Assembly: GCA_945872035.1 (NCBI GenBank)
Contig: CAMBYA010000169.1
Coordinates: 1-5,880 of the forward strand
DNA from: Rhizobium sp. Q54
Lineage (GTDB): Bacteria > Pseudomonadota > Alphaproteobacteria > SMXS01
DNA: 5,880 nucleotides
Direction: 5' to 3'
The position numbers and the translations under genes were made by a program. Below are positions 1 to 5,458 of the stretch, in pieces. Under the pieces are notes generated by a model. It was not told the DNA's origin, made no database searches, and worked only from the letters and a program-made list of their open reading frames with translations. Each line of letters begins with the position of its first letter. Position 1 is the stretch's first letter.

Positions 1-904
1 CGTTGACGAACTGGTTGGGGAACAGGCTGCCCTCGGCGTTGGCGAAGCGCGCCTTGGCCTTCACCGTGCCGGTCGCCGCGTCGCTGACGTTGTCGAAGGT
101 CAGGAACAGGCCCTCCGCCAATACCTTGTCGGCATACTGGTCGCTGGCCGTGACCGGCAGTGCGGCGCCTGCGCGCAGCCTGGCCTGCACCGCTGGAACC
201 TTGTCCTGCGGCAGGGCGAAGGAAACGTCGATCGGCGAGGTCTGGGTGATGACGACGATGCCGTTGGCGTCGCCCGGCGTCAGGTAGTTGCCGATGTCGG
301 CCTGGCGCAGGCCTACCTTGCCGCTGACCGGGGCGGTGATCGCCGTATAGGACAGGTTGAGCCTCGCGTTGCCCACCAGCGCCTCGTTTGCTTCCGCGGT
401 GCCTTCGAGTTGCTTGACGGTCGCCGCCTGGGTGTCGACCTGCTGGGCGGCGATCGAATCCTGCTTAAGCAGCGTCTCGTAGCGCTGCAGGTCGACGCGG
501 GCTGCGTTCAGCTGGGCCCGGTCGCGCGCCAGGTTGCCCTCGGCCTCGGACAGGGCGAGCTGGTAGGGCCGTGGATCGATCTGCGCCAGCCGCTGACCCT
601 TGGTCACGGTCTGGCCTTCCTGGAAATCGATGCTGAACAGCACGCCGGCGAGCTGTGTGCGTACGGTGGCCTGCACAACCGGCTGGACCGTGCCTATCTG
701 GCTCAGCGTCACCGGCATGTCCGCCAGTGCCGCCTTCGCCGTGCCTACGGTCGCGGGCGGCCGTCCGCGGCCCCGTTCCCGGGCCGGTTCATCCCCGCCG
801 GTGAACAGCCAGATGGCAAGGGCTGCGAGGACGAGGCCCAGCAGCACCAGCAGCGCGTTCCTGCGCGAACGGCTGAGCCATTTCGATTCTGATTTCTGCG
901 CCAA
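1..904 (-). CDS. RND efflux pump periplasmic adaptor (HlyD/MdtA-like), 3' end outside window
   Basis: This encodes a membrane-fusion protein that links an inner-membrane RND transporter to an outer-membrane channel for drug or solute export. My translation gives 301 residues. A basic N-terminus leads into one hydrophobic anchor (about residues 17-34); there is no lipobox cysteine. A biotinyl-lipoyl-like half (about 80-110, QLAGVLFSIDFQEGQTV then IDPRPY) comes next, followed by an alanine/glutamine-rich alpha-hairpin (about 115-183) and the second lipoyl half ITAPVSGKVGLRQADIGN (about 189-206). The beta-barrel ends near LFPNQFVN (294-301), a typical MdtA-type motif. Family members run roughly 380-420 residues, so about a quarter is missing at the left edge. 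The start is inferred as TTG at 904-902: an in-frame stop lies two codons upstream, AGAGG sits 7 bases before it, and the next in-frame ATG (residue 63) would remove the anchor. The transporter gene probably lies beyond the left edge. Family is certain; the substrate is unknown. Confidence 0.93.
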   Translation of the reverse strand, partial: MAQKSESKWLSRSRRNALLVLLGLVLAALAIWLFTGGDEPARERGRGRPPATVGTAKAALADMPVTLSQIGTVQPVVQATVRTQLAGVLFSIDFQEGQTVTKGQRLAQIDPRPYQLALSEAEGNLARDRAQLNAARVDLQRYETLLKQDSIAAQQVDTQAATVKQLEGTAEANEALVGNARLNLSYTAITAPVSGKVGLRQADIGNYLTPGDANGIVVITQTSPIDVSFALPQDKVPAVQARLRAGAALPVTASDQYADKVLAEGLFLTFDNVSDAATGTVKAKARFANAEGSLFPNQFVN

Positions 905-911
905 GCCTCAG

Positions 912-916
912 CCTCT
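912..916 (-). promoter_or_regulatory. Ribosome binding site AGAGG that supports the TTG start of the efflux adaptor
   Basis: Reading the minus strand, AGAGG is followed by 7 bases and then TTG at 904-902. It is the only start-plus-SD combination that keeps the N-terminal membrane anchor, and an in-frame TGA just upstream excludes a longer protein. Confidence 0.6.
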
Positions 917-919
917 TTT

Positions 920-949
920 CCCGCGACACCCTCAGCCCGCGCACGCGGG
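920..949 (-). other. Alternative hairpin elements in the efflux adaptor leader
   Basis: On the minus strand CCCGCG (949-944) is followed by TG and a perfectly complementary CGCGGG (941-936). A second identical CGCGGG (925-920) lies three bases before the AGAGG ribosome binding site. The upstream arm could pair with either copy. The far pairing would bring structure up to the ribosome binding site. The repeats are seen directly; any regulatory role is inference, and GC-rich short repeats arise by chance in such DNA. Confidence 0.3.
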
Positions 950-998
950 AAGTCCACCCTTCAACGTAACCGACCGGCTTCTACCTCCGGTGGATTTC

Positions 999-1012
999 AA
1001 GAATATGTTCTT
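999..1012. promoter_or_regulatory. Short AT-rich dyad in the divergent intergenic region, possible operator
   Basis: AAGAA-TATG-TTCTT is a 5-bp inverted repeat with a 4-base centre, about 95 bp from both flanking starts (905-1104 is the gene-free divergent region). It is one of the few AT-rich patches there, so it may lie in the promoter zone or be a regulator site. I could not assign convincing -35/-10 boxes for either gene. Confidence 0.25.
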
Positions 1013-1088
1013 ATGCGGCGCTGGGTCACGGATCCGCTGCGCAATCTGGCCAAACGATGCCGAAACGGGCAATGTTCCAGTTACGCGC

Positions 1089-1095
1089 GGGGAGG
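1089..1095 (+). promoter_or_regulatory. Ribosome binding site GGGGAGG that sets the dehydrogenase start at 1105
   Basis: GGGGAGG lies 9 bases before ATG 1105. In-frame ATGs at 1057 and 1072 would add 16 or 11 residues that do not resemble the start of an MDR enzyme and would bury this site in the coding sequence. Confidence 0.7.
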
Positions 1096-1104
1096 CGCGT
1101 ACCG

Positions 1105-2142
1105 ATGAAAGCATGGCGGACATATGCCTGGGGCGACATGCGCCTCGACGATGTGCCCGAACCTGTCGTCCGGCCGGGCTGGGTCAAGGCGCGGATCCGC
1201 ATGGTTCAGCCCAGCATCACCGAGACGCTGCTGCTGGGCGGCGCCAGGACCTATGGGTTTGGCAAGATCGAAAAGGCCATGGCGGCTGGCCCGGCGCAGG
1301 TGTTCGGCCATGAGTTTTCCGCCGAGATCGTCGAGGTGGGCGACGGCGTCACGACGCTGACGCCCGGCATGCGCGTCGCGGCGCGCGGCTCCCATCCGGA
1401 TGGCATCGTCGGCTTCGACTACCCCGGCGCTTTGGCCGAATATGGCGTGTTCCCGGAAAGCCTGCTGGCGGCGCTGCCCGACCACGTCAGCGACAGCGAG
1501 GGAGCGGCGATCCAGCCGCTGACCGACGCGGTCGCCGCCGTCCACGCCGCCGATATCAGCCTTGGTGACGTGGTCGTGGTGATCGGCCAGGGCTCCATGG
1601 GACTGGCCTGCCTGCAGGTCGCCGCGACGGCGGGCGCGGGCCTCGTCATCGGCGTCGCGCGGCGCGACGGCGTGCTCGAGATTTCCCGCAAGGTCGGCGC
1701 CGACATCACCATCAATGCGACGCGCGACGATCCTGTCGCCGTGGTGCGCGAATTGACCGGCGGCAAAGGCGCGGACGTGGTGTTCGAGACCGCCGGCGGT
1801 CCGCCCGAGCAGGGACTTTCCGGCAACACGACCCTGATCCAGGCCGCAGAGATGCTGCGCGAGAACGGCAAGGTGGTCGGCATCGCCTTCGACGGCGACG
1901 CCGCGGTCCTGCCCTATGCGGTGTTCCGCCAGCGCAGCATCCGTTACCTGTTTCCGTCGGTGCTGGACCGGCGCCTGTTCGAGTCGACGGTGAACCTGGT
2001 CGCCTCGGGCCGGGTCGACCTGAAGCCGATGATCACGAAAATCCTCGACGGCATCGACAAGGTCCCCGAGGCGTTCGACCTCACGGCCAACAAATCCAGA
2101 TACGGCCTGATCAATCCGGCCCAGGTCATCATCTCGAAGTAA
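1105..2142 (+). CDS. Zinc-type alcohol dehydrogenase-like protein (medium-chain dehydrogenase/reductase)
   Basis: This is a predicted cytosolic NAD(P)-dependent oxidoreductase of the MDR superfamily, 345 residues, close to the usual family length. The N-terminal GroES-like domain carries GHEFSAEIVEVG (68-79). The Rossmann domain has GQGSMG (160-165), followed by strand and turn VIGVARRDG (180-188). Where NAD-specific enzymes usually place an acidic residue there are Ala184-Arg185-Arg186, which hints at NADP(H) (inference). It departs from classical zinc ADHs: the segment that normally reads CG-[ST]-D is SITE (37-40), so the first catalytic zinc-ligand cysteine looks replaced by serine. The four-cysteine structural zinc loop is also absent, with a short RGSHPDGIVGFDYPGALAEY stretch (94-113) in its place. 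His69-Glu70 are kept. The substrate cannot be predicted. The gene ends 10 bp before the SnoaL-like gene and is probably cotranscribed with it. Confidence 0.9.
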   Translation: MKAWRTYAWGDMRLDDVPEPVVRPGWVKARIRMVQPSITETLLLGGARTYGFGKIEKAMAAGPAQVFGHEFSAEIVEVGDGVTTLTPGMRVAARGSHPDGIVGFDYPGALAEYGVFPESLLAALPDHVSDSEGAAIQPLTDAVAAVHAADISLGDVVVVIGQGSMGLACLQVAATAGAGLVIGVARRDGVLEISRKVGADITINATRDDPVAVVRELTGGKGADVVFETAGGPPEQGLSGNTTLIQAAEMLRENGKVVGIAFDGDAAVLPYAVFRQRSIRYLFPSVLDRRLFESTVNLVASGRVDLKPMITKILDGIDKVPEAFDLTANKSRYGLINPAQVIISK

Positions 2143-2152
2143 GGAAAACGGC

Positions 2153-2536
2153 ATGTCGATGAAGGAACGCGCCTACGAACTGTTGCAGTCGACCTATTAC
2201 GACGGCATCGACGCCGGCGACATGGTGAAAGCGGCCTCGGCGCTGCACGAGGACGTGGAATGGTCGCACGCGCAGGTCTGGCCCCATCACGGCTTCGTCA
2301 GTGGCGAGCCGTCGACCAATCACGGCCGCGCCGAGGTGCAGGCGTTCCTTGAGGCGCGGGTGATGCAACTCGCCGAGGCGCGCATCCGCCACAAGGTGCG
2401 CGACATGGTGATCGAGGGGAACAAGGGCGCCATCCTCGGCTACGTGCGCGGCGAGGACGGCACCGAAAGGCCGTTCATGGTCTGGTTCGAGATCCGGGAC
2501 GACCGGATCGCGCGCTACCTGCTGCGGCCGCTATGA
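2153..2536 (+). CDS. SnoaL-like / NTF2-fold small protein
   Basis: A 127-residue protein with the pattern of the SnoaL-like NTF2 superfamily. An N-terminal helix (RAYELLQSTYYDGIDAGD, 6-23) is followed by the acidic turn ALHEDVEWSH (30-39), then helix AEVQAFLEARV. A C-terminal meander of strands ends in RPFMVWFEIRDDRIARYLLRPL. Members form small cone-shaped alpha+beta barrels that act as cyclases, isomerases, dehydratases or ligand-binding proteins, so the fold does not give a reaction. His39, His45, His46 and Asp34 are candidate polar pocket residues (inference). The ribosome binding site AAGGA at 2141-2145 overlaps the stop codon of the upstream dehydrogenase and sits 7 bases before ATG 2153; a second ATG at 2159 is possible. 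The tight spacing suggests co-translation and a shared pathway. The gene converges on the tetR-like gene with a 7-bp gap, and I see no terminator hairpin there. Confidence 0.85.
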   Translation: MSMKERAYELLQSTYYDGIDAGDMVKAASALHEDVEWSHAQVWPHHGFVSGEPSTNHGRAEVQAFLEARVMQLAEARIRHKVRDMVIEGNKGAILGYVRGEDGTERPFMVWFEIRDDRIARYLLRPL

Positions 2537-2543
2537 GGCCCGT

Positions 2544-3134
2544 TTAGCCCTTCACGCCCATCGGCGCCACGAACTGGCGCAGCACCTTGCGCTGGCGCTC
2601 GGCGGGCCAGTCGGCGGGATCGAAGCCGGCCTGGACCGCAAGGCCGTTGATCATGGTCAGCAGCTCGCGGGCGATCAGGTCGAAGTCGGAGTCCGCCGGG
2701 AGCTTGCCGTTCGCGGCCATGGCCCTCAGCACCTTCTCGATCCGCTTGCGGGTATCCAGCACGCGCCGGCGCTGCTCGGCGGCGAATTCGGGGTCGCCGA
2801 TGGCCATGCCCCAGAACGACAGCCACACCTGCCATTCCCGGTGCCGTTCCTCGTCCAGCGGCAGCAGCGCCTCGATGCTGCCGATCAGGTCGTCGGGCGC
2901 CGGCTTCAGCACGGCGTCGACACGCGCCTGCGCCGCCTGGGCGGCGGCCTGATAGGTGAACAGCAGCAATTGCCGCTTGTCGGCGAAGTAGTGGCTGACG
3001 ATGGCGGTGCTGTAGCCGGCCGCCTTGGCCAGTTCGCGCACGGTGACGCGCTCGACGCCGACCTGGGCGATCAGGCGGGCGGCGACTTCGGCGACTTCCC
3101 GCCGGCGGGCATCGTGATCGACTTGACGGGGCAT
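2544..3134 (-). CDS. TetR/AcrR-family transcriptional regulator (BetI-like C-terminus)
   Basis: A one-component repressor-type regulator of 196 residues, the usual TetR length. The N-terminal DNA-binding domain has helix 1 around ARRREVAEVAARLIAQVG (9-26). The helix-turn-helix lies in VTVRELAKAAGYSTAIVSHYF (30-50), followed by the typical ADKRQLL. The phrase TAIVSHYF and the middle WQVWLSFWGMAI resemble BetI-type regulators, whose C-terminal domain binds the inducer, but similarity to choline-responsive BetI itself is not shown. No bet genes are nearby, so I do not name it. The start ATG 3134 has AGGA only 2-3 bases upstream, a short spacing that may keep translation low. It is divergent from the cytochrome gene and convergent with the dehydrogenase/SnoaL pair. 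Autoregulation and control of the cytochrome promoter through the shared 231-bp region are likely (inference). Confidence 0.92.
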   Translation of the reverse strand: MPRQVDHDARRREVAEVAARLIAQVGVERVTVRELAKAAGYSTAIVSHYFADKRQLLLFTYQAAAQAAQARVDAVLKPAPDDLIGSIEALLPLDEERHREWQVWLSFWGMAIGDPEFAAEQRRRVLDTRKRIEKVLRAMAANGKLPADSDFDLIARELLTMINGLAVQAGFDPADWPAERQRKVLRQFVAPMGVKG

Positions 3135-3207
3135 TTTCCTACCGCAACCCAGGACAGCATGTTCTTGTCGTTCCGGCGCGAATCCCGCAGGCGCACCGAT
3201 ATTGGCC

Positions 3208-3235
3208 TTAGATACCAGTCAGTAACGCGTATAGC
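3208..3235 (+). promoter_or_regulatory. Candidate promoter with TetR-type operator-like sequence for the cytochrome gene
   Basis: In the 3135-3365 divergent region, TTAGAT (3208-3213) and TATAGC (3230-3235), 16 bp apart, could serve as weak -35 and -10 boxes reading toward the cytochrome. The 18-bp stretch 3208-3225 contains AGTCAGTAA and matches an inverted repeat at 5 of 9 positions. AGTCAGT/ACTGACT half-sites are common in operators of TetR-family regulators next to their own genes. On the other strand TTACTG (3225-3220) with an AT-rich box near 3204-3199 could drive the regulator. A TetR dimer here would block both. The sequence is seen; promoter and operator function are inferred. Confidence 0.35.
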
Positions 3236-3365
3236 ACGCGGACTCGGGAACGGGAAGCGATCGCCCGTGGGCAACGGCTCTCCTTGCGGTGCATGGCGTC
3301 CCCCGGAATTATCGGTTATATCGCCGCTGAGCCAGCCCCAGCCGGAAGCCGAAGGAAAACCTGTC

Positions 3366-3755
3366 GTGAAGCACCTGATCATCGCCCTGCCAATTGCGTT
3401 TGTCACGCTATCGGCCGCCCGTGCGGCCGAACCCGTCAGCTTCGCCAAGGACATCGTCCCGGTACTCAAGTCCCGCTGCGTGATGTGTCACCTGACCGGC
3501 CAGGAGCCGGGCAACATGAAGCTCGCGCCCAAGGCCGCCCATGCCACGCTGGTCGGTGTCAAGGCCACTGAAACGGCGCTCAACCGCGTCGAACCGGGCA
3601 AACCCGACGAGAGCTACCTGGTGCACAAGCTGGAAGGTACCCATGTCGCCGCCGGCGGCACCGGCGACCGGATGCCTACGGGCGGCGCGCCTCTATCTAT
3701 TGAGCAAATTGCGACAATCCGTGCCTGGATCGAGCAGGGTGCCCAGAACAACTGA
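3366..3755 (+). CDS. Small secreted c-type cytochrome (planctomycete-type cytochrome c domain)
   Basis: A 129-residue precursor of a periplasmic monoheme cytochrome c that would carry electrons between periplasmic enzymes and the respiratory chain. A signal peptide (KH, then hydrophobic LIIALPIAFVTL, then SAARAAEP) should be cleaved near residues 20-21. One heme-attachment motif, CVMCH (38-42), follows SFAKDIVPVLKSR, the usual lead-in of the domain called planctomycete cytochrome c (also widespread in proteobacteria). The likely sixth heme ligand is Met103 in GDRMPTGG, before the C-terminal helix LSIEQIATIRAWIEQGA. The start is GTG 3366, with AAGGA at 3352-3356, 9 bases upstream. A longer reading frame continues upstream but would bury the signal peptide and overlap the regulator gene, so it was rejected. 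The partner enzyme is unknown; the Fe-S protein 147 bp downstream is a candidate. Confidence 0.9.
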   Translation: MKHLIIALPIAFVTLSAARAAEPVSFAKDIVPVLKSRCVMCHLTGQEPGNMKLAPKAAHATLVGVKATETALNRVEPGKPDESYLVHKLEGTHVAAGGTGDRMPTGGAPLSIEQIATIRAWIEQGAQNN

Positions 3756-3762
3756 TCCCGCC

Positions 3763-3793
3763 TGCGGAAATCCGCACGCTCACCGTGCGCGGA
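3763..3793 (+). other. Two overlapping, mutually exclusive hairpins after the cytochrome gene
   Basis: Eight bases past the cytochrome stop, TGCGGA-AA-TCCGCA (3763-3776) can form a tight stem. The second arm also begins another stem: TCCGCACG (3771-3778) with CGTGC plus GGA (3784-3793, two bases bulged). No T-run follows either, so a classical intrinsic terminator is not supported. It may be a weak terminator or an RNA 3'-end stabiliser. The rest of the 147-bp gap (3756-3902) has no recognisable gene. Confidence 0.25.
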
Positions 3794-3801
3794 GCTTGGG
3801 C

Positions 3802-3906
3802 ATGCGACCATCGCTATTCCATTGCCGTGGCCGGGCGGGAGCGCAAAGATCGACGCTGAGATTGCGGCTGTCGCGGCCGCCACCAAACTGGCCGGGTGAT
3901 CCATGA
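3802..3906 (+). CDS. Possible 34-residue leader ORF overlapping the Fe-S gene (doubtful)
   Basis: ATG 3802 is preceded by CGGAG with 7-base spacing. Its stop TGA (3904-3906) overlaps the ATG of the Fe-S gene in an ATGA arrangement, which would allow translational coupling. The peptide ([15 protein letters not shown]...NWPGDP) is rich in Arg and Pro, the usual look of an out-of-frame reading of GC-rich DNA, and resembles no family I know. I list it only because of the start-site and overlap geometry. Confidence 0.15.
   Translation: MRPSLFHCRGRAGAQRSTLRLRLSRPPPNWPGDP
3895..3901 (+). promoter_or_regulatory. Atypical ribosome binding site GGTGATC before the Fe-S gene
   Basis: There is no AGGAGG before ATG 3903. 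GGTGATC matches the 3' part of the extended SD consensus AGGAGGTGATC, complementary to the 16S rRNA end, and its register would place the ribosome correctly. An in-frame TGA at 3897-3899 rules out a longer N-terminus. Confidence 0.45.
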
Positions 3907-4364
3907 TTGAACTCAACATCAATGGCGCGACGCGCAGTGTCGATGCCGATCCGTCGACGCCCTTGCTCTGGGCGCTGCGCGACACGCTGAAGCTGACTGG
4001 TACCAAATATGGTTGCGGCATCGCCCAATGCGGCGCCTGCACCGTACTGGTCGACGGCATGGCGGTGCGCTCGTGCCAGCAACCGATCAAGGCGCTCGTG
4101 GGCAGCGAAATCACCACGATCGAGGGCACGAGCGGCAAGGTCGCCGAGGCGCTGCAGGCGGCCTGGATCGAGCATCAGGTGCCGCAATGCGGCTATTGCC
4201 AGTCGGGCCAGATCATGTCCGCCACGGCGCTGCTGACCGACACGCCAAGGCCAAGCGACGCCGACATCGACGCCGCGATGCAGGGCAACATCTGCCGCTG
4301 CGCCACCTATGTGCGCATTCGCGCCGCGATCCATACGGCCGCCGGCAATCTCGGCGCCGCCTGA
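3903..4364 (+). CDS. [2Fe-2S] small subunit of a xanthine dehydrogenase-family molybdenum hydroxylase (IorA/CoxS-like)
   Basis: A 153-residue electron-transfer subunit, full length for the family and without a signal peptide. The plant-ferredoxin-like N-terminal domain binds the first [2Fe-2S] cluster through Cys38, Cys43, Cys46 ([12 protein letters not shown]) and Cys58. The C-terminal four-helix domain binds the second through Cys96, Cys99 ([11 protein letters not shown]), Cys131 and Cys133 (GNICRCATY). All eight ligands are present, so it should be functional. In known enzymes (isoquinoline 1-oxidoreductase, CO dehydrogenase, nicotinate and aldehyde oxidoreductases) it passes electrons from the molybdopterin large subunit. 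[11 protein letters not shown] and the lack of a nearby FAD subunit favour the IorA-type group, whose systems often use cytochrome c. Unusually, the next gene is an aldo/keto reductase and no large-subunit gene is in the window. The cytochrome upstream is a plausible electron acceptor (inference). Confidence 0.95.
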   Translation: MIELNINGATRSVDADPSTPLLWALRDTLKLTGTKYGCGIAQCGACTVLVDGMAVRSCQQPIKALVGSEITTIEGTSGKVAEALQAAWIEHQVPQCGYCQSGQIMSATALLTDTPRPSDADIDAAMQGNICRCATYVRIRAAIHTAAGNLGAA

Positions 4365-4368
4365 ATGA

Positions 4369-4384
4369 CGGCGCGTTGGCGCCG
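4369..4384 (+). terminator. GC-rich hairpin just after the Fe-S gene, possible weak terminator
   Basis: CGGCGC-GTTG-GCGCCG forms a perfect 6-bp stem with a 4-base loop, 5 bases past the stop codon. The position fits a terminator, but no T-tract follows, so it may only pause transcription or protect the 3' end. Confidence 0.3.
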
Positions 4385-4419
4385 ATGCCCTCTACCGCGC
4401 GGGCGCGATCCTGAAGTAG

Positions 4420-4444
4420 TCTCCCAGTCCAACGGGAGAGGAGG
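4420..4444 (+). promoter_or_regulatory. Hairpin abutting the strong AGGAGG ribosome binding site of the aldo/keto reductase
   Basis: TCTCCC (4420-4425) and GGGAGA (4434-4439) can pair around an 8-base loop. The last base of the 3' arm is the first base of AGGAGG (4439-4444), which sits 6 bases before ATG 4451. The stem may limit ribosome access, or the match may only reflect the purine-rich SD tract pairing with a nearby pyrimidine run. Confidence 0.3.
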
Positions 4445-4450
4445 GACCTT

Positions 4451-5458
4451 ATGAAACTGCGTCCGCTCGGCAGGACCGGCGTCCGCGTGCCGCCCCTGTG
4501 CCTGGGCACCATGACCTTCGGCATGCAATGCGACGAGGACACCTCGTTCGCCATCATGGACAAGGCCTACGAGTCCGGCATCGACTTCTTCGATACGGCG
4601 GACGGCTATCCGCTCGGCGGCGGACTGGAACGCGTCGGCACGACGGAACAGATCATCGGCCGGTGGATGAAGGACCGCGGCGTGCGCGACCGCATCTTCC
4701 TCGCCACCAAGTGCCGCGCGCCCATGGGGCCGACGGTCAACGACGGCGGATTGTCGCGCTACAACATCACCCGCGCCGTCGAGAACAGCCTGCGCCGGCT
4801 GCAGACCGACGTGATCGACCTCTATCAGACCCATTCGCTGGACCAGTTCACGCCCGCCGACGAGACCTTGCGCGCGTTCGACGATCTGGTGCGCAGCGGC
4901 AAGGTCCGCTACATCGGCTGCTCGAACTATCCGGCGTGGCGGCTGGCCGAGGCGCTGCACACCAGCGAGCGCCTGGGGCTCGAGGCGTATCGCACGCTGC
5001 AGCCGCGCTACAACATGCTCTACCGCGAGATCGAGACCGAGTTGCTGCCACTGTGCCGCGACAAGGGGCTGGGCGTCATCGTCTACAATCCCATTGCCGG
5101 CGGCATGCTGTCGGGCCGCTACCGGCGTGGCCAGAACACCGACCCAGGTACCAGGTTCAGCCTGCCCATCGCCGGGCAAACCTACCAGCAGCGCTACTGG
5201 CACGACAGCCATCTGGAAGTGGTCGAGGCGCTGAGCGAAACCGCCCGCGCCTCCGGGCACGAGATGGCGACCGTCGCCGTGGCCTGGGTGCTGCACCAGC
5301 CCGGCATCACCTCGGCGATCGTCGGCGCCAGCCGGCCCGAGCATCTCGACGCGACCCGCAAGGGCGCCAACCTTGATCTGAGCGACGAGCTCGCCGCCGC
5401 CTGCGACGCGGTGTGGTGGAAGCTGCCGCGCGTTCCCGTGCATGAAGGATACAGATGA
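4451..5458 (+). CDS. Aldo/keto reductase
   Basis: A 335-residue cytosolic NADP(H)-dependent carbonyl reductase of the AKR superfamily, full length. The complete catalytic tetrad is visible: Asp48 and Tyr53 (FFDTADGYPLGGG), Lys87 (FLATKCRAP) and His128 (DLYQTHSLD). The opening MKLRPLGRTGVRVPPLCLGTM is the usual first beta-hairpin. GKVRYIGCSNYPAWRL and the late GVIVYNPIAGGMLSGRY are barrel strands with substrate and cofactor contacts. IVGASRPEHLDATRKGANLDLSDE is the C-terminal cofactor-phosphate region. The overall pattern resembles general bacterial AKRs that reduce aldehydes, ketones or sugars; the substrate cannot be read from sequence. The start has a near-perfect AGGAGG 6 bases upstream. 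The gene lies 86 bp after the Fe-S gene and overlaps the following SDR by 4 bp, so those two are almost certainly translated from one message. Confidence 0.95.
   Translation: MKLRPLGRTGVRVPPLCLGTMTFGMQCDEDTSFAIMDKAYESGIDFFDTADGYPLGGGLERVGTTEQIIGRWMKDRGVRDRIFLATKCRAPMGPTVNDGGLSRYNITRAVENSLRRLQTDVIDLYQTHSLDQFTPADETLRAFDDLVRSGKVRYIGCSNYPAWRLAEALHTSERLGLEAYRTLQPRYNMLYREIETELLPLCRDKGLGVIVYNPIAGGMLSGRYRRGQNTDPGTRFSLPIAGQTYQQRYWHDSHLEVVEALSETARASGHEMATVAVAWVLHQPGITSAIVGASRPEHLDATRKGANLDLSDELAAACDAVWWKLPRVPVHEGYR

Noticed and set aside
410..1313. Plus-strand open frames across the efflux adaptor region (410-892 and 600-1313)
   Set aside because: The minus strand encodes a continuous MdtA-like protein over 1-904; the plus-strand readings are low-complexity and match nothing.
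1081..2154. Long antisense open frame (357 codons) opposite the dehydrogenase
   Set aside because: His/Arg/Asp-rich shadow of a clear MDR coding sequence in GC-rich DNA; no family resemblance.
3263..3272. GCCCGTGGGC palindrome in the cytochrome leader
   Set aside because: Short GC palindrome with no flanking context; expected by chance.
2841..3365. In-frame N-terminal extension of the cytochrome c reading frame by 175 codons
   Set aside because: It runs antisense through the regulator gene, has no recognisable domain, and would place the clear signal peptide in the middle of the protein. GTG 3366 has a good AAGGA site.
3756..3902. Readable peptide tail ([26 protein letters not shown]) ending at TGA 3897-3899, considered as a remnant of a deleted large subunit
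   Set aside because: It has no start codon of its own, resembles no known large-subunit C-terminus that I can recall, and short open frames are common at this GC content.
3993..4002. CTGACTGGTA, also present in reverse complement in the candidate operator at 3208-3225
   Set aside because: It lies inside the Fe-S coding sequence, where it encodes the conserved LTGTK stretch, so the match is most likely coincidental.
4307..5443. Long antisense open frame (378 codons) opposite the aldo/keto reductase
   Set aside because: It mirrors a full-length AKR with an intact tetrad; the composition is that of a reverse-strand shadow.
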